Of a stretch of 64,000 bases of DNA, positions 9,852 to 21,060 are shown piece after piece. Numbering within the stretch: position 1 is the first letter of the stretch; each line of letters starts with the position of its first letter. The stretch is from Nothopassalora personata (lineage: Eukaryota > Ascomycota > Dothideomycetes > Mycosphaerellales > Mycosphaerellaceae). The notes under the pieces are model-generated. The model had not been told where the DNA came from. It made no database searches and saw nothing but the letters and a program-made list of their open reading frames with translations. Location: assembly GCA_033816765.1 (NCBI GenBank), contig CM066297.1, forward strand, positions 2,536,573-2,600,572, given 5' to 3'. The position numbers and the translations under genes were made by a program.

Positions 9852-10603
9852 GAAAACAGTGTGATATAGTGTGTGTGTGCCAAGTCCTGACTAACATAGA
9901 CCTTGGTTACCTGATTCACAACAAACCTTGATCTTGATTGTTCTTTCCCGTTCTGGACTACGCGGGTCAAGCCGAGGATTGAGGGTACAGGCTACACACG
10001 GGGGTGAGGGTGCTGGGTGTGTGGATTCTAGGCGACTGTTGCGACGTGGTAGTGAAGATACATGAATGCTGGAACTTCTGTCACAGCTGCACAGCTTCAG
10101 TCAAACATTCCGGGGGCCCAGCCCCTGACAAAACAAGTGAAAACACGCCAGCCGATACCAGAGAAGACCACTATAGTTGCGACTCTTGTATACTAGATAT
10201 CTTGCGCATTAATTGCTATAAACAAGGAGGAGTCGAGCGTTCGACTATCGCACAGTTTAGTGCCACTTTTGGAATTAATTGTTGACGTCCTAATCTCGCC
10301 CTACCGCAGTCTAGTAAGGAAATCCGTTGTCACTTGTTTTTGCGGGGGCTGTGGCATCGTCATGCTTATCGATCAAGATTGGCGAATGAGAATGTCGGTG
10401 ATGGATATTCAGGTCGTCTTGCTGGCTTCAGGAAGGTGCCCATTCGATGTATCGGTGATGATACTGCGTTGGGAAGAAGATTCGCTCGGAATAATGCCCT
10501 ACGTTACGCTAGCGGCCCCATCCTTGCGTGAGCGGAGATGGTCACTCCACCTCTGTGCAGCTGTGATACTGGGTGATGTCATATTGATTAGGCTCATTCA
10601 GCT
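9852..10603. other. Unique intergenic DNA of ordinary composition
   Basis: CpA and TpG are at normal levels, so this is single-copy host DNA. It is downstream of the nucleoside hydrolase gene and would hold its 3' UTR. Open frames at 10004-10285 and 10260-10628 show no family resemblance or coding bias, and I do not call them. Confidence 0.6.
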
Positions 10604-11777
10604 TCACAAACCCGTGTGTATCGTATGATTCATGCAAGACAGTGACATGGGGTCGTGTGCATAAAACTGAGTGAGGAGGCTTGCCACACTCGTGTTTGAT
10701 ACTCCGTCCGCCAGCTTGAGCCAGTGTTGGTTGGTGACGCTCGTGTCGTTGACCCATGCGTTGGAAGCATTTGTGGCAGTGATCGAGTTGTAACCATGGT
10801 CGTTTGCATACGCGAACGGTGACTTGATGCCGAGTGCAGAATATTCATCCAGTCCGAGGATTCCATACAGCACTGTGACAGGATCCCAGCTTTGTCGGAC
10901 CGTACTGCATCGCCCATTATACCACTCGTATGCTGCAAGTACGGGAGAGTCAACCGGCGCATGCTGCTTCAGATCAGCTCCGGACATGATGTTGTTCCCG
11001 AGTTCAGAGCCTGAATACGTTATCGGAATACTCCTTGGCCAGTCCTTGATCACTTTCGCGGTAGAGGCTGGATCGGCGCCACCGAAGTTGTACTCCCAGC
11101 CAGAAGGATACTGACCACCCATAATGACCAACTCAGCCACCTTAGAGGAAAGCAAAGCGGGACCATCAGATGTTTCGAGGAACGCTGCGAGGTTCGTGAG
11201 AAATCCGATAGAGATTATCGTGACGCTGCTGTTGCTTGCTGACTCCAAGACACTCCGATAGAGCTCCAAGGGTGTGGCAGCATGCTCTGCATATTCCAGA
11301 ACTCGCGGGAAATTGTAAGCCACCTTGCTCGCATATTCGCTCAGCCTGACTTGTCAGATTGCAGCCTCCGCTGGGAGCCGTTGGGTCGTACGTACAAGAA
11401 GGTGCGTTGATCGAAGTAGGTCTCGTTTGTAAGGGGTTTGATGGCGGCGATAGGGATGTTTCCGTTGCCAAAGTAGGTATTCACGACCTAGAAACGATGT
11501 CAGCGAGAACCTGTGCCTTGACACATGGTCGTTGGCCACTCACGCTCGCAGCTAGAGCGCCGTATCTGGAGTGGGTGTTTACTACCACTCCGCTTAACTC
11601 ACACAAGCCGCAATTATTCAGAACGTTAGCGATTGCCAGGGCACCGACATCGTCAACATCTGTCATGATGTCTGTATCGATGATGATGGCCTTTGCATTG
11701 TTGGCAGTCGCGTTGGTGGCGAGGGCTGCATGTCGTACTGTCAATAGCAGCAACGAGCACAGGCTGGCAAAACGCAT
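10604..11777 (-). CDS. Secreted inosine-uridine-type nucleoside hydrolase, 3 exons
   Basis: The product hydrolyses the N-glycosidic bond of nucleosides (IUNH family). The exons I derived on the minus strand are 11777-11544, 11487-11396 and 11345-10604, giving 355 residues. The introns are 56 nt (GTGAGT..TAG) and 50 nt (GTACGT..CAG, with CTGAC as branch site). The N terminus is a signal peptide (MRFASLCSLLLLTVRHAALA). The Ca-binding motif DTDIMTDVDD follows, then NTHSRYGALAAS across the first junction, NGNIPI and GFLTNLA, all characteristic of the family, and an ANDHGYNS segment in the region of the catalytic His. No stop or RIP damage is visible, so the gene is probably functional. A secreted form suggests salvage of external nucleosides. 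The nearest genes are mobile elements and a hypothetical, so context adds nothing. Confidence 0.9.
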
Positions 11778-11886
11778 CTTGTTCTGGCTGCTTGTGCGTG
11801 GAAGGAAAGCTCAAGCACCCATTATTAGAGAAGGATGATACAGATATATGGGCGGCCTGTATGCTGTCGACGAGCTAGGACTTAGC

Positions 11887-12170
11887 AGTGCAAGATTTTT
11901 GCAATCCATGTATTCACGCTTTACCCTATCAGGCTATTACTTGTTTATTCTCAAGGTGTTGCTGTTCCTCTAACCAACTAACCGCCTTATCAACCACCTC
12001 TCTATATAGCTCGTAGGCGCGACTTTACTAAGTTCAAGAAGGACCAGATATGGGCACTATACAAACACGCTTACTGGCCATTACAGCGCATTGCGGAGGC
12101 CCTGCAGACGATAGCCTGATGATAATCTTATAGTAAAGCGTGAATACAGGGGCTGCAAAAATCTCGCACT
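11887..12170. mobile_element. Short DNA transposon (MITE) with 38-bp inverted repeats
   Basis: The left end (11887-11924) and the reverse complement of the right end (12133-12170) match at about 33 of 38 positions, sharing AGATTTTTGCA and TGTATTCACGCTTTAC. The 284-bp element lies in the unique island upstream of the nucleoside hydrolase gene. About 12025-12117 on the plus strand translates to a helix-turn-helix-like stretch (FKKDQIWALYKHAYWPLQRI) that could be a transposase remnant, perhaps Tc1/mariner-like. I could not define a clean target duplication, so the superfamily is open. Confidence 0.72.
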
Positions 12171-13042
12171 AGACTGTATTACAGCTCCACATTGCACCCT
12201 AAGGACTCAATAACAGTGTTCTTTTCCGCGCAATTGGGCGGGCAAGCTATGGGATGGGGGCTCGCTATCGAGGCGGCGAGACGAGCGGGCATACTACCTA
12301 CGCTATTGTTTAGTTGTTTGTACGTTGATTCTTCGAGGCTACGAAGTGCCTCCGCCCGTACGTCCTCCCTCGAAAATCGCGACGATACTGCGGAGAGTGA
12401 ACGACAGAGTTCTGAGTGGGGGCCATTTTCCGTTTTGCTGTCCACCACTTGGGGGGGTTAAGGGGGCGGTTGGGGGGGGGGGGGGGGGGGCCTCACCAGA
12501 GAGGGACAGGTCACCCCAATGTGCCGACCCCAGCGCGTGCAAGACAGTCGTTAGCCTAGTGTATGCAGAAAACTGGAAGTCGACAACGCTCACACCCGGT
12601 TCAGCGGATGATTAGCGTATCGACGAGATGCAGACTACCGATAGATGTGCATTGAAAAGTGACGACAGAGAGATAGTACGAGGCCAAGGGAGGAGTAGGA
12701 GAGTCAAGCAATGAAGGAGAGCTCATGCAAGCACTTGCCGAACACCCACTAGATGCAGTACAATCGCGTGATAGACTGTTGCGCAATTGTGATTAGATAT
12801 TTGCTAGGCATGCCGTGCGGCAATGCTCCCAGAACACATTCACTACCATCCAGCTACCAACTTTATGTTGACACTTTCCTCTCTACGGGGTTAGATCCCG
12901 AGGTTAGGGTGTTATCATCTAAGGCAGAGTCGTATTGCCGTCGCCGCTTACCGAGCAGTGCTTTTGGCTGTTTGCGATCAGCCATCATCCGCGCAAATAT
13001 TGATTGAGCTGGCTTCACCTTCGTGGGAGGCTCGAAGTCTGA
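12171..13042. other. Unique intergenic DNA with a 19-G run
   Basis: This is ordinary-composition sequence between the MITE and the hypothetical gene. It has G-rich clusters at 12451-12469 and an uninterrupted run of 19 G at 12472-12490. Short overlapping frames on both strands (60-96 codons) have no recognisable content. Confidence 0.6.
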
Positions 13043-14020
13043 TCACACGTCTTTGGGTTCATGGTCACTCTTCTCGTCGTCATCCTCTTGTGCGTCGTCC
13101 TTTGCCTCCTCTACAGACTCCGATGCATGGCCAGGACTTGCCGATTGATCGGCCTGCATCACGTCGATGTCCCCGTCGCGGTCCGCAAGAGCAGGGATGA
13201 AGTCCGGATTGGTGCGTTGCTTGCGCTTCGTGCTGCCACCACGCTTCTTGGGCGATATCGGGCCCTCAGGATGCTCCATCCTATTAATTGGCACGCCGTT
13301 GGCCTTCTGCGCAGCTCGCAAATCCTGCAGCAGAGCATCTCGAGGCTTACCGTCGCGCTCAGCCATGATACCAATGTCGCGGGACAGACGGTTCGAAAGT
13401 GCCTTCTGGTTCATGATCTCTGCGCCGTGAGCAGCGTTGACCTTCTCCGCAATCTTTGTGATCGTCCAGTGCTTGGCTAGTCGGAAGAGGTTGTTACGAT
13501 GGAGGTTCTTGATATCTCCCGGGAAGAGCGCTTGGTGGTCTCGAGGAATGTTGGTGGCGATGTACCGGATTCTGGTCGGCGTGCTGTTTTTGCGCCTTGG
13601 CGACTCTTCCTGCTCTTCCTGGTCCTCTTGTTCCTGCTGCTGCTGCTCAATCTACTTTGCTTACAAGTATGCGACGCCATTGCCAGGCGTCCAGCTAGAG
13701 ACCTTTGCGAGAGGCGCCGAGGAGTCATCCGAGGCAGCTGGAACCCCTTCTGCTCTTCGAGGAGTGATTCTCGGCTTCTCCTCAAGAATATCTGTGGTAT
13801 CTGCGCCAGTCGTTGTACAGCACTTCATGATCTGGTCATGAAGTTGAGCAAGTTTGATAAGGTGCCGGAATTCAGACTTCCCATTCACTGGTGGGGTGTT
13901 ATTTCTGCGTGTGACCGGAGACTCGAGCGGGGCATTCGGAACACCTAGAACCATCACGATGTCCATAGCACTCCCCTCGCATGACGGAGGCGTGAAGTTA
14001 ATGACCACTGCAGGTCTCAT
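13043..14020 (-). CDS. Hypothetical fungal protein, probably two exons
   Basis: I do not recognise this gene. A 5' segment starts with MRPAVVINFTPPSCEG (ATG at 14020) and stays open past 13670. A 3' segment has no stop from about 13637 down to the stop at 13043. The second half reads like real protein: a Gln/Glu-rich stretch, TRIRYIATNIPRDHQALFPG, then LFRLAKHWTITKIAEKVN (possible helix-turn-helix), a basic patch (SPKKRGGSTKRKQR) and an acidic Asp/Glu tail. The halves are in different frames. Candidate introns are 51 nt (GTCTCT..TAG, keeping the Gln-rich part) or 69 nt (GTAAGC..AAG, removing it). An upstream in-frame ATG exists at 14197. The basic and acidic segments suggest a nuclear protein, but that is inference only. 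Confidence 0.55.
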
Positions 14021-14520
14021 TGTAGCTTGCTGTCGCGTATTGACCAAACATGGCAGTGGTTGTCTTACCAGAAGGTCGGGTGACATAAAGATATGGTTTG
14101 GATCAGTCGCTGCTCCAAGGGCATCCCTCTCTCGAACCATAAGCCAGCCGCATCTGAGCATCACCTTTCTTGGCCCGACGGATGCTGGCAGGCGCAAGAG
14201 CCACGTTCAATACCCGGACATATTCACATATTCAACGTTATAGGGGCATGCATCGAGCGTGCACTGCTCCATACTCGCGGTTACAATTTCGTAGCCAGAG
14301 GCCTTCATTTCGTCAGTACAATCGCCAAACGGCCTTGCCTCGTCGTCTCGTTTACTGCTCGTTCGGAGGAGGATTGTGTGGTCACGCTAAGACCGTTTTC
14401 CGGGTGACTATCCCAGGCGCCTTAGAAACCAGTCAACTTGCAAGATCTCTTCGCGTCGTAAGCATACGAGATGGTGCTGGTCGGTGTGCCGCCCAGGTGA
14501 GGCCACGAAGTCTCTTCTAA
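14021..14520. other. Flank of the hypothetical gene; edge of the unique island
   Basis: Ordinary composition continues to about 14520, then changes sharply to TpA-rich RIPped DNA. No gene is convincing here. The stretch probably contains the promoter and 5' UTR of the hypothetical gene. Confidence 0.5.
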
Positions 14521-15705
14521 AGCTCTCTACCTAGAGTATTGGGTAGTCGTAGTATCTCTAGTACGGCAGGTAAGACAGCGCTTTGTGATGCGATTTGTTC
14601 GGGAATTAATAAAATCCCTGGTAGGCTTTGTTTGTCTATATCGCGAACAGTAGCTAGTACTTAATTCGCCTTCTATTATGCCTAGTTTCCCTCGGCTAAA
14701 GGGATTTCGAAGGGTAGTCTCCCTAAATTATAATAGACGGTAATTAATATACGTTTAAATTTTATTTTAGATAAAATGTCTAAAGCCGTCTGTTATTTAG
14801 CTACGAAGTGATCTTTGATTCGGATAAGGATAGTTGAAAAGCTCTTTAGTAGGGAGGGAGCGGAGCGATTAGCTAGAACCTTATAACTACGCTAAGCTAG
14901 AACCTTATAACTACGCTAAGCTAGAACGGGTAACTTTAGCTTTAAAGCCGGGTAACCTCTAATTCTCGAACTTTATAACACTATATAATATATATATACT
15001 ACACCTATAGATACTACGTCTAATACCTATATAACTAATGTCTATATAGCCGCTATTTAGTCTAGGGAAGTGTAGATAATAGTAGGCTAACCTATAATAG
15101 ATGTAATATAGTAGATACTATAATATTTAAAACAATACTATCTTTAAAACATAGTAAAAGAGTATTATAACAATAGCTTATATAGCTTCCTTTAATATAG
15201 CTAATTGTAATTTATCTAGGACTAATAATTTTATCCTAATTATACTAAGGCCCTTAGCTCTATACGCTAAAAGGCGCGTTTTTAAGATAGAAATATATTA
15301 TAAGGGAATGTTGTAATATATAGTACGCCTATAACCTCGTAGTTATAGATAAACTAAGTCTTTCCTTCTTCTATAGACATATTACACGTTACTTTATATA
15401 TATACGCATTACGTACGGCTTACTAAGCCGGGTATAGCCGTATCTTATATATAAGGGTTAGCTATAGGCTACCCTTATAATAAGGTTAAGAATACTATAG
15501 TTAGCGTACTATCGCTTACTTATCTCTCCGCTAAGATATATAATCTTATATAGGATCTTTAACTTACTTATTATATATATAGTACCTAAGAGAGTAAAAA
15601 TAAGTACGAGTTCTCTAAGGAATACCCGTACCTTCTTTATCGAGTTCCCCTTAAAAGGCGTTAGTTCTTTTAGGCGCGGTCGAGTAGTATAGGCTATAGC
15701 TACGC
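14521..15705. repeat. RIPped repeat DNA with a 24-bp tandem array and a dispersed repeat
   Basis: TpA-rich sequence. A 24-bp unit (GCTAGAACCTTATAACTACG plus CTAA) is repeated 2.3 times from 14872. The segment 15296-15490 is clearly homologous to 63264-63450 in the same orientation, sharing ATATATAGTACGCCT, TTCTTCTATAGAC and GTTAGCTATAGGCTA. It is an old dispersed repeat into which later elements inserted. No coding remnant was recognised. Confidence 0.7.
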
Positions 15706-15901
15706 TATAAGGGGCAGCCTAGTAGCTAACCCTTACATGTAGCCTTACATGTAACATACGGTCGCGACCGGCTACTAAGCCGCACGTGACACGCATGCGT
15801 ACACCTTGCGACGCGCGATGCGTCTTGAACAAAAGGCAAGAATTAGTTCATCTACGACTAGTAGGTCGTAGGCGTGCTATACATTACGACATCCCTTAAC
15901 A
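15706..15901 (+). repeat. 5' LTR of element A (196 bp)
   Basis: It begins TATAAGGGG (from TGTAAGGGG) and ends CCCTTAACA. The target duplication TACGC lies at 15701-15705. It contains AAGAATTAG at 15838-15846, which is complementary to the primer site just outside the LTR. Confidence 0.93.
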
Positions 15902-15916
15902 GTTCTAATTCTTCTC
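15902..15916 (+). promoter_or_regulatory. Self-primer binding site of element A
   Basis: The sequence after the LTR is GTTCTAATTCTTCTC, with no tRNA-type TGG start. CTAATTCTT (15905-15913) is the exact complement of AAGAATTAG in the LTR (15838-15846). This implies self-priming with R starting near 15838. Confidence 0.6.
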
Positions 15917-15949
15917 TTCGTTGCAATCTATACACGCTATAGAGTCCGA

Positions 15950-17460
15950 ACGCGACGACAGCAGCGCTACGCCTACGGCTCCCCTAAGCCCTAGGGCCTA
16001 GCAACAAGCGAGGCGTGTAGCCTTAGTCGTAAGGAGGGATGCCCTTCGGGTAGAGGTTAAGGAGAAGGGGATATAGAGGGAAATTAAGTAGTTAGAGATC
16101 TTACGGGACGTAAGCGTGCCGCCGGCGGACCCTTAGGGCGAATCCGGCGGAGAACTATCCCCTACTCCCCCTCCTCTATCTATAGTAACTAACGATAATA
16201 TCGTAGCTCGAGGCGCGGTCGCGTCGCATGCGATATGTTTACGTCTTAAAGAACCTACGCCTTTTAGAGGGGACTCGATTAAGAAAGTACGGGTTGTTAG
16301 GAACCGCTGTACGTTATCACAACTCGGGCTTGGATCTTTGCAGGGATGTCTCAATCAGTTATGAAGGTAGTGGTTCCAAACAGTATATGGTGTATACTTA
16401 AAATGAGTTGAGCACGAGGCTCCTATCTACTTGCAAAAGAGCGTCGTCTATATAGTGCCGTGTCTTGGCGTGATCTTTCCTGCTCTCTCTGCTCTCTCTG
16501 CTCTCTCGAGAGAGCACCCGAGAGCACTGAGAGCACTCTGCATATCGGGTACATCCGCTGGTCTGCTGGCATCGATTGGTTGGCTATGGGCTTCCCCAGA
16601 CCGATCCGTAACACGGGTATTCCTAAGGGAGCTCTCTCTTGTCTTTACCCTCTTAGGCGGCACGTATACGACGAACGAGTTAAAGGTCCTATATAGGGTT
16701 ATGTACCTAAGCGGAGAGGCAAGTAAGCGATGGTACGCTAACTATAGCGTCCTTAACCTTAAAGGGTATATATACTAGGACTTTAAGGAGTTCTATCGAG
16801 ACGTATACGGTAACCCTATAAACCGCGTACTTAACGTAATGTTAGAGTATAAGGCGGTGAAATAGAAGAATAACTAGATAGTACGTTAGTTTACGACTAA
16901 GCTAGATGTTATAGAGGATTAGTTAAGGGACTATACGGAGGCGTAACGCGTGCGACACATGCTCGCTAAGCTTACGCCTAGCCTACGGTCCGCAATCGTT
17001 AAGTTTTATAACATCCTAATAACTAGAGAGGAACTAGTAATCCTAGCTTCGCGTATTAAAGGCACGGAGCGTAGTAGCGGAGGGCACGACCGCGGGTAGC
17101 ATAGTCGCCGTAGGCGAGAGACTAAGGGCGACTAAGGGCGAAGCGATCGTAGCTCGAAGTAGTAGAAGCATAGTTAGGCGTCGCGCGACCCGGGTGCGAG
17201 TCACTAGCGGGACGCCGGCGGATCGTCTATAACCTTCGATAGGACTAAAGCGGAGTGCTATAGATGCTATAAGAAGGGTTACATTAAGACGGATTGCCCA
17301 AATAGGCACCTATAGAAGGACCGTAACGCGTAAGCGGTTCGTAGGGTAGACGCTACGAAGGCTCTAACTAAGAAGGGTAGCGACTAGGGAAAAGGTAGAG
17401 GACTAGAAGTAGGTCGCTCCTAAGTCCGAGTTTTCCTAAAGTCGACCCTTTAAGGCGAGT
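15950..17460 (+). pseudogene. Element A gag (RIPped, split by a solo LTR)
   Basis: A gag frame can be followed on both sides of the solo LTR at 16295-16613. On the right, around 16640-16950, translation shows gag-type helices with stops. Near 17254-17300 is the nucleocapsid knuckle CYRCYKKGYIKTDC, a CCHC motif whose His reads Tyr (CAC to TAC, a RIP change). No full reading frame survives. Confidence 0.75.
16295..16613 (-). repeat. Unmutated solo LTR (319 bp) with TSD CGGGT
   Basis: The plus strand begins TGTTAGGAACC and ends CCGTAACA; on the minus strand it starts TGTTACGGATCGG, like the LTR of element 1. CGGGT flanks both sides (16290-16294, 16614-16618). It interrupts the gag of element A but keeps normal CpA/TpG, so it came after RIP of A or was too short to be recognised. 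GCTCTCTCT repeats lie at 16482-16510. A mutated partial copy lies at 47380-47558. Confidence 0.92.
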
Positions 17461-20400
17461 AGATATGTGTCTAGTACGTCACTTACGAGGCGTAGTCGAG
17501 ACTCGTAAGGGCTTTCGCGAGGCTACGTTTCTCCTAGATAACTGTACGGATCTTAGCCTAGTGTCGTATAAGTATATACTCCGATATTAAATACAACCCA
17601 TTAATAGGGTAAGGCTACCGAAGTTAGAGTCGTATACGCATAACCTAGGGTATTGCTACGGCGCCTTTACGGTTCGGCTACGACTCGCTAATAACGCGGG
17701 AGTAGAGCGCGTAAGTAACGCTATCTACTACGCGGTACCTATAGGTAGGCTATTAGTAATTTTAGGTAGACCCTAGAGGTACCGTAATCGGATCGTAAAG
17801 AGCGATTATAAGGACTAGTAGTACTACGGTATAGAGACGCCTACGATTTAGTAGCGTAACGCACGCGAGTTCCTTAAGGATCTCGAGAGCTTAAAGTAGG
17901 TTTATGCGATAAGTGTTCGGGCTATTACTATAGCAGTACCCGAAGGAGAGGGCCCCTCGTAGCCTAAAGAATTTATAGACTTCCGAGATGTATACGTACC
18001 TAATAAGTAGGCGAAGCGTAAGATGCCCGACGGGGTTAAGCATACGATTAATCTCGTTAAAGGAAAGAAACCCCCTTTTAAGCCGCTATACTACTAGTCC
18101 TTAACTGAGCTAGAGGCCTTAAAGAAGTACCTTACGTAAGCAATGGAGAAGGAGTAGATTAGGCGATCCGTAAGCGAGGCGGGTGCGCCTATTCTGTTCG
18201 TACTAAAGAAGAATAGTACTCTTAGGCTCTATATAGACTATAGAGGCTTAAATAAGATTATAGTAAAGAACCGATACCCCCTACCCCTAATTAGCGAGAT
18301 GCTAGATAGGCTGTTAGGTTCTAGGTTCTTTACTACAATCGATTTAAAGGACGCCTATCATCGTATCCCTATTAAGCGAGGCAATAAGTGGAAGACTACG
18401 TTTCGCACGCGATACGGATACTACGAGTACCTAGTAATGCCGTTCGGGTTAACTAACGCACTAGTAACCTTTTAAGGGTATATTAACAAGGCGCTAACCG
18501 GCTTAGTTAATAACATTTACGTAGTCTACCTAGATAATATCCTTATCTATAGCGAGACGCGTAAGGTACACGTACGAGCCGTGCGCGAAGTGCTTACGAG
18601 GCTACGGAAGTTTACTCTGTTCGTAAACCCTAAGAAGTGTCGCTTCTTCTAGGAGAGTGTAGAGTTCCTTAGATTTATCGTAAGCGCCGTAGGCGTATCG
18701 ATAGATAGGAGTAGGGTAGCCGCTATCGAGGAATAGCCTACACCTACGACCTTTTATAAGGTCTAGTCCTTCCTTAGGTTTTGCAACTTCTACCGGCGTT
18801 TTATAGAAGGATACTTAAGGGTCTATAAGCCCCTAACGGACCTACTAAAGGGATCTAAGGACGGTAAGAAGTAGGGCCCTCTTACGTAGACCTTAAGCGA
18901 AGAGTAGGCGTTTCGATAGCTTAAGGCCGGATTCTTAGGTGTACTAATACTTAGGTACTTCGATCCTACGCTACGTACGCGAGTCGAAACCGACGCGTTA
19001 GGTTTCGCGATCGTAGGTATTATATCCTAATTGTTTAGTACTAAGTAGCATCCTATCGCGTTCTATTTACGTAAGATAATACTAGCCGAGTATAACTACG
19101 AGACGCACGATTAGGAGCTACTTACAGTAGTTAAGGCTTTTAAGCATTAGAGGCTATACTTAGAGGGCGCTACGCATACGGTACGAGTGCTAGTCGACTA
19201 CGCTAACCTATAGGGCTTTATAATAGTAAAGTAGCTAAATGGGCGGTAAGCTCGATAGGCTACGTTCCTATAGTCTTTTAATTTTATAGTAGAGCATCGG
19301 CCGGGTAAGACTAACCTAGCCGACGCGCCTTCGAGACGTAGTAACTACGTAGCTATAACGTAACAAACTTCGAACTTACTGCCTACCTTATAAAGTAAGC
19401 TATCTTTCTAGAAGGAGTCTCTAGAAGGGATAAGCGAGCCGACGGTGAAGCGCGCGCTTACTACCTACGAGGCAATGTAGGGCGACATAGGCGCGGTAAT
19501 AGCAGTACGGAGAGGTAACCTTCCCTATTAAGATAAGCCGTCGTTACTAGTAGTAGTGTGCGCTATAGTAATATAGGGTTAAGCTTATAGCTCGACGGGT
19601 AAGTTAATCCTACTCTTAATAAAGATCGCGTAGTAGTAAGACAACTAGTATGTCGCATACTTAGCGTAGGCGCTAAGCGCGAGGGACGCTAAGGGATAGT
19701 ATATAAAGGATAACCTTATGTACTACGGAGACGCGATCGTAGTACCTAGGGATTACGTAATTAGGTCGCATCTAATTCGTATATACTACGACGACGTCCT
19801 CGTAGGTTACTTTAGAAGGACTAAGACTAAAGAGCTATTACGACGTAATTATTAGTAGGACTTACTTAGCACGGACGTAAAGCAATACGTCTAAGCCTAT
19901 AGAACCTACTAGGGTTCGAAGGCTAAACGCTATCGACCCTATAGTAGGCTATAACCGCTTCCTAGACTAGAGCGGCCGTAGTAGGAAATCACTATAGATT
20001 TTATTACGGACCTACCTCTAAGTACGCGAGCCGGTTACGTGTATAATGCGATCCTAGTAATAGTCGATCGCTACTTAAAAATGAGCTTATATATCCCGAC
20101 GACGAAGACTTATATAGCTATAGAGCTTACGAGGCTCCTACGAGACGAAGTCGTGCGACACTATAGTGTCCCGTTAGGTATAGTAAGCGACCGAGGTCCG
20201 GTCTTTACTAGTTAATTTTAGAGTAACTTCTACTTCGAGGCGCGTGTAAAGCGTAAGCTATCTACGGCCTTTTACCCTTAGACTAACGGCTAAACTAAGA
20301 GGGTAAACTAAACCCTCGAACAATATCTTCGTTATTACTATAGTAACAATTAAACTAAGTAGGCTAAGTGGCTTGTAGTTACTAAATTCGTAGCTAATAA

Positions 20401-21060
20401 CAGCATCTACCTAATACTACGGATAAGTCCGTTCGAGATAGCGTACGGTTAGCGACCTAAGATTGCCCCTACACTAACTAGATCTCGAGACGAGACCTAG
20501 GGGGGGGAAGTACTAGTAGCGGTAATAGCTACGAGTCGTATACGAAAACTACGCGCTACACTCGAGGAGCGATAGAAGGCTATAGTAGAAAGCTAGGCTC
20601 GCTACTATAATAAGACCTACTAAGCTAAGACCTACCGCGTAGGTAACTTAGTCCTATTATTAACGAAGAACCTTAAGTTAGTAGTGCTAAAGAAGAAGAT
20701 AGGTCCGAAGTTTATCGGCCTATACCGCATTACGGACGCTATCGGTTCGTAGGCGTACCGCCTAGCGCTACTAGCCGACTTAAGGCTCTATAACGTCTTC
20801 TATGTCTCTCTCCTCGAGCCGTATATCGGTAGCGATAAGGATAGACCCGTACCCCCTCTAGCTAATAAGGACGGAGAGTATAAGGTAGAGGTAGTACTAG
20901 ATAGGCGTAAGCGTAAGGGTAAGCTATAGTATCTAGTCTAGTAGAAGGACTAGCTAGAGGAGTATAATAGCTAGGAACCGGCGGAGGGCCTCGCGAATGC
21001 GGATCGTATAGTAGCCGACTATAAGGCGTTAAGGAGAAGTAAATAAGACTAGCATAGGAG
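17460..21060 (+). pseudogene. Element A pol: protease, RT, RNase H, integrase, chromodomain (RIPped)
   Basis: Plus-strand translation gives a nearly continuous gypsy polyprotein broken by TAG/TAA. Degenerate protease lies near 17520-17780. The RT core at about 18190-18700 has [30 protein letters not shown] and YLDNILIY (the YLDD site with one Asp lost). RNase H follows with YNYETHD-type motifs and ends LADAPSRR near 19345. Integrase is at 19900-20500. A C-terminal chromodomain-like segment near 20870-21050 (EYKVEVVLDRRKRKGK, then a Trp-rich part now full of stops) marks it as a chromovirus, a group that targets heterochromatin. Confidence 0.9.

Noticed and set aside
10004..10628. Plus-strand frames of 93 and 122 codons downstream of the nucleoside hydrolase
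   Set aside because: No recognisable motif, unusual Cys/Ser content, and mutual overlap; probably chance frames in the 3' flank.
12179..12786. Several 60-96 codon frames around the G run
   Set aside because: They overlap on both strands, run through low-complexity sequence (poly-Gly or poly-Pro), and none resembles a protein.
16482..16510. GCTCTCTCT repeats as a candidate CRISPR-like or satellite array
   Set aside because: Short imperfect microsatellite inside an LTR; no spacers and no regular unit.
16433..16778. Frames of 60-115 codons in and beside the solo LTR
   Set aside because: They translate simple GCTCTC repeats and LTR sequence; the segment is explained fully by the LTR with its 5-bp duplications.
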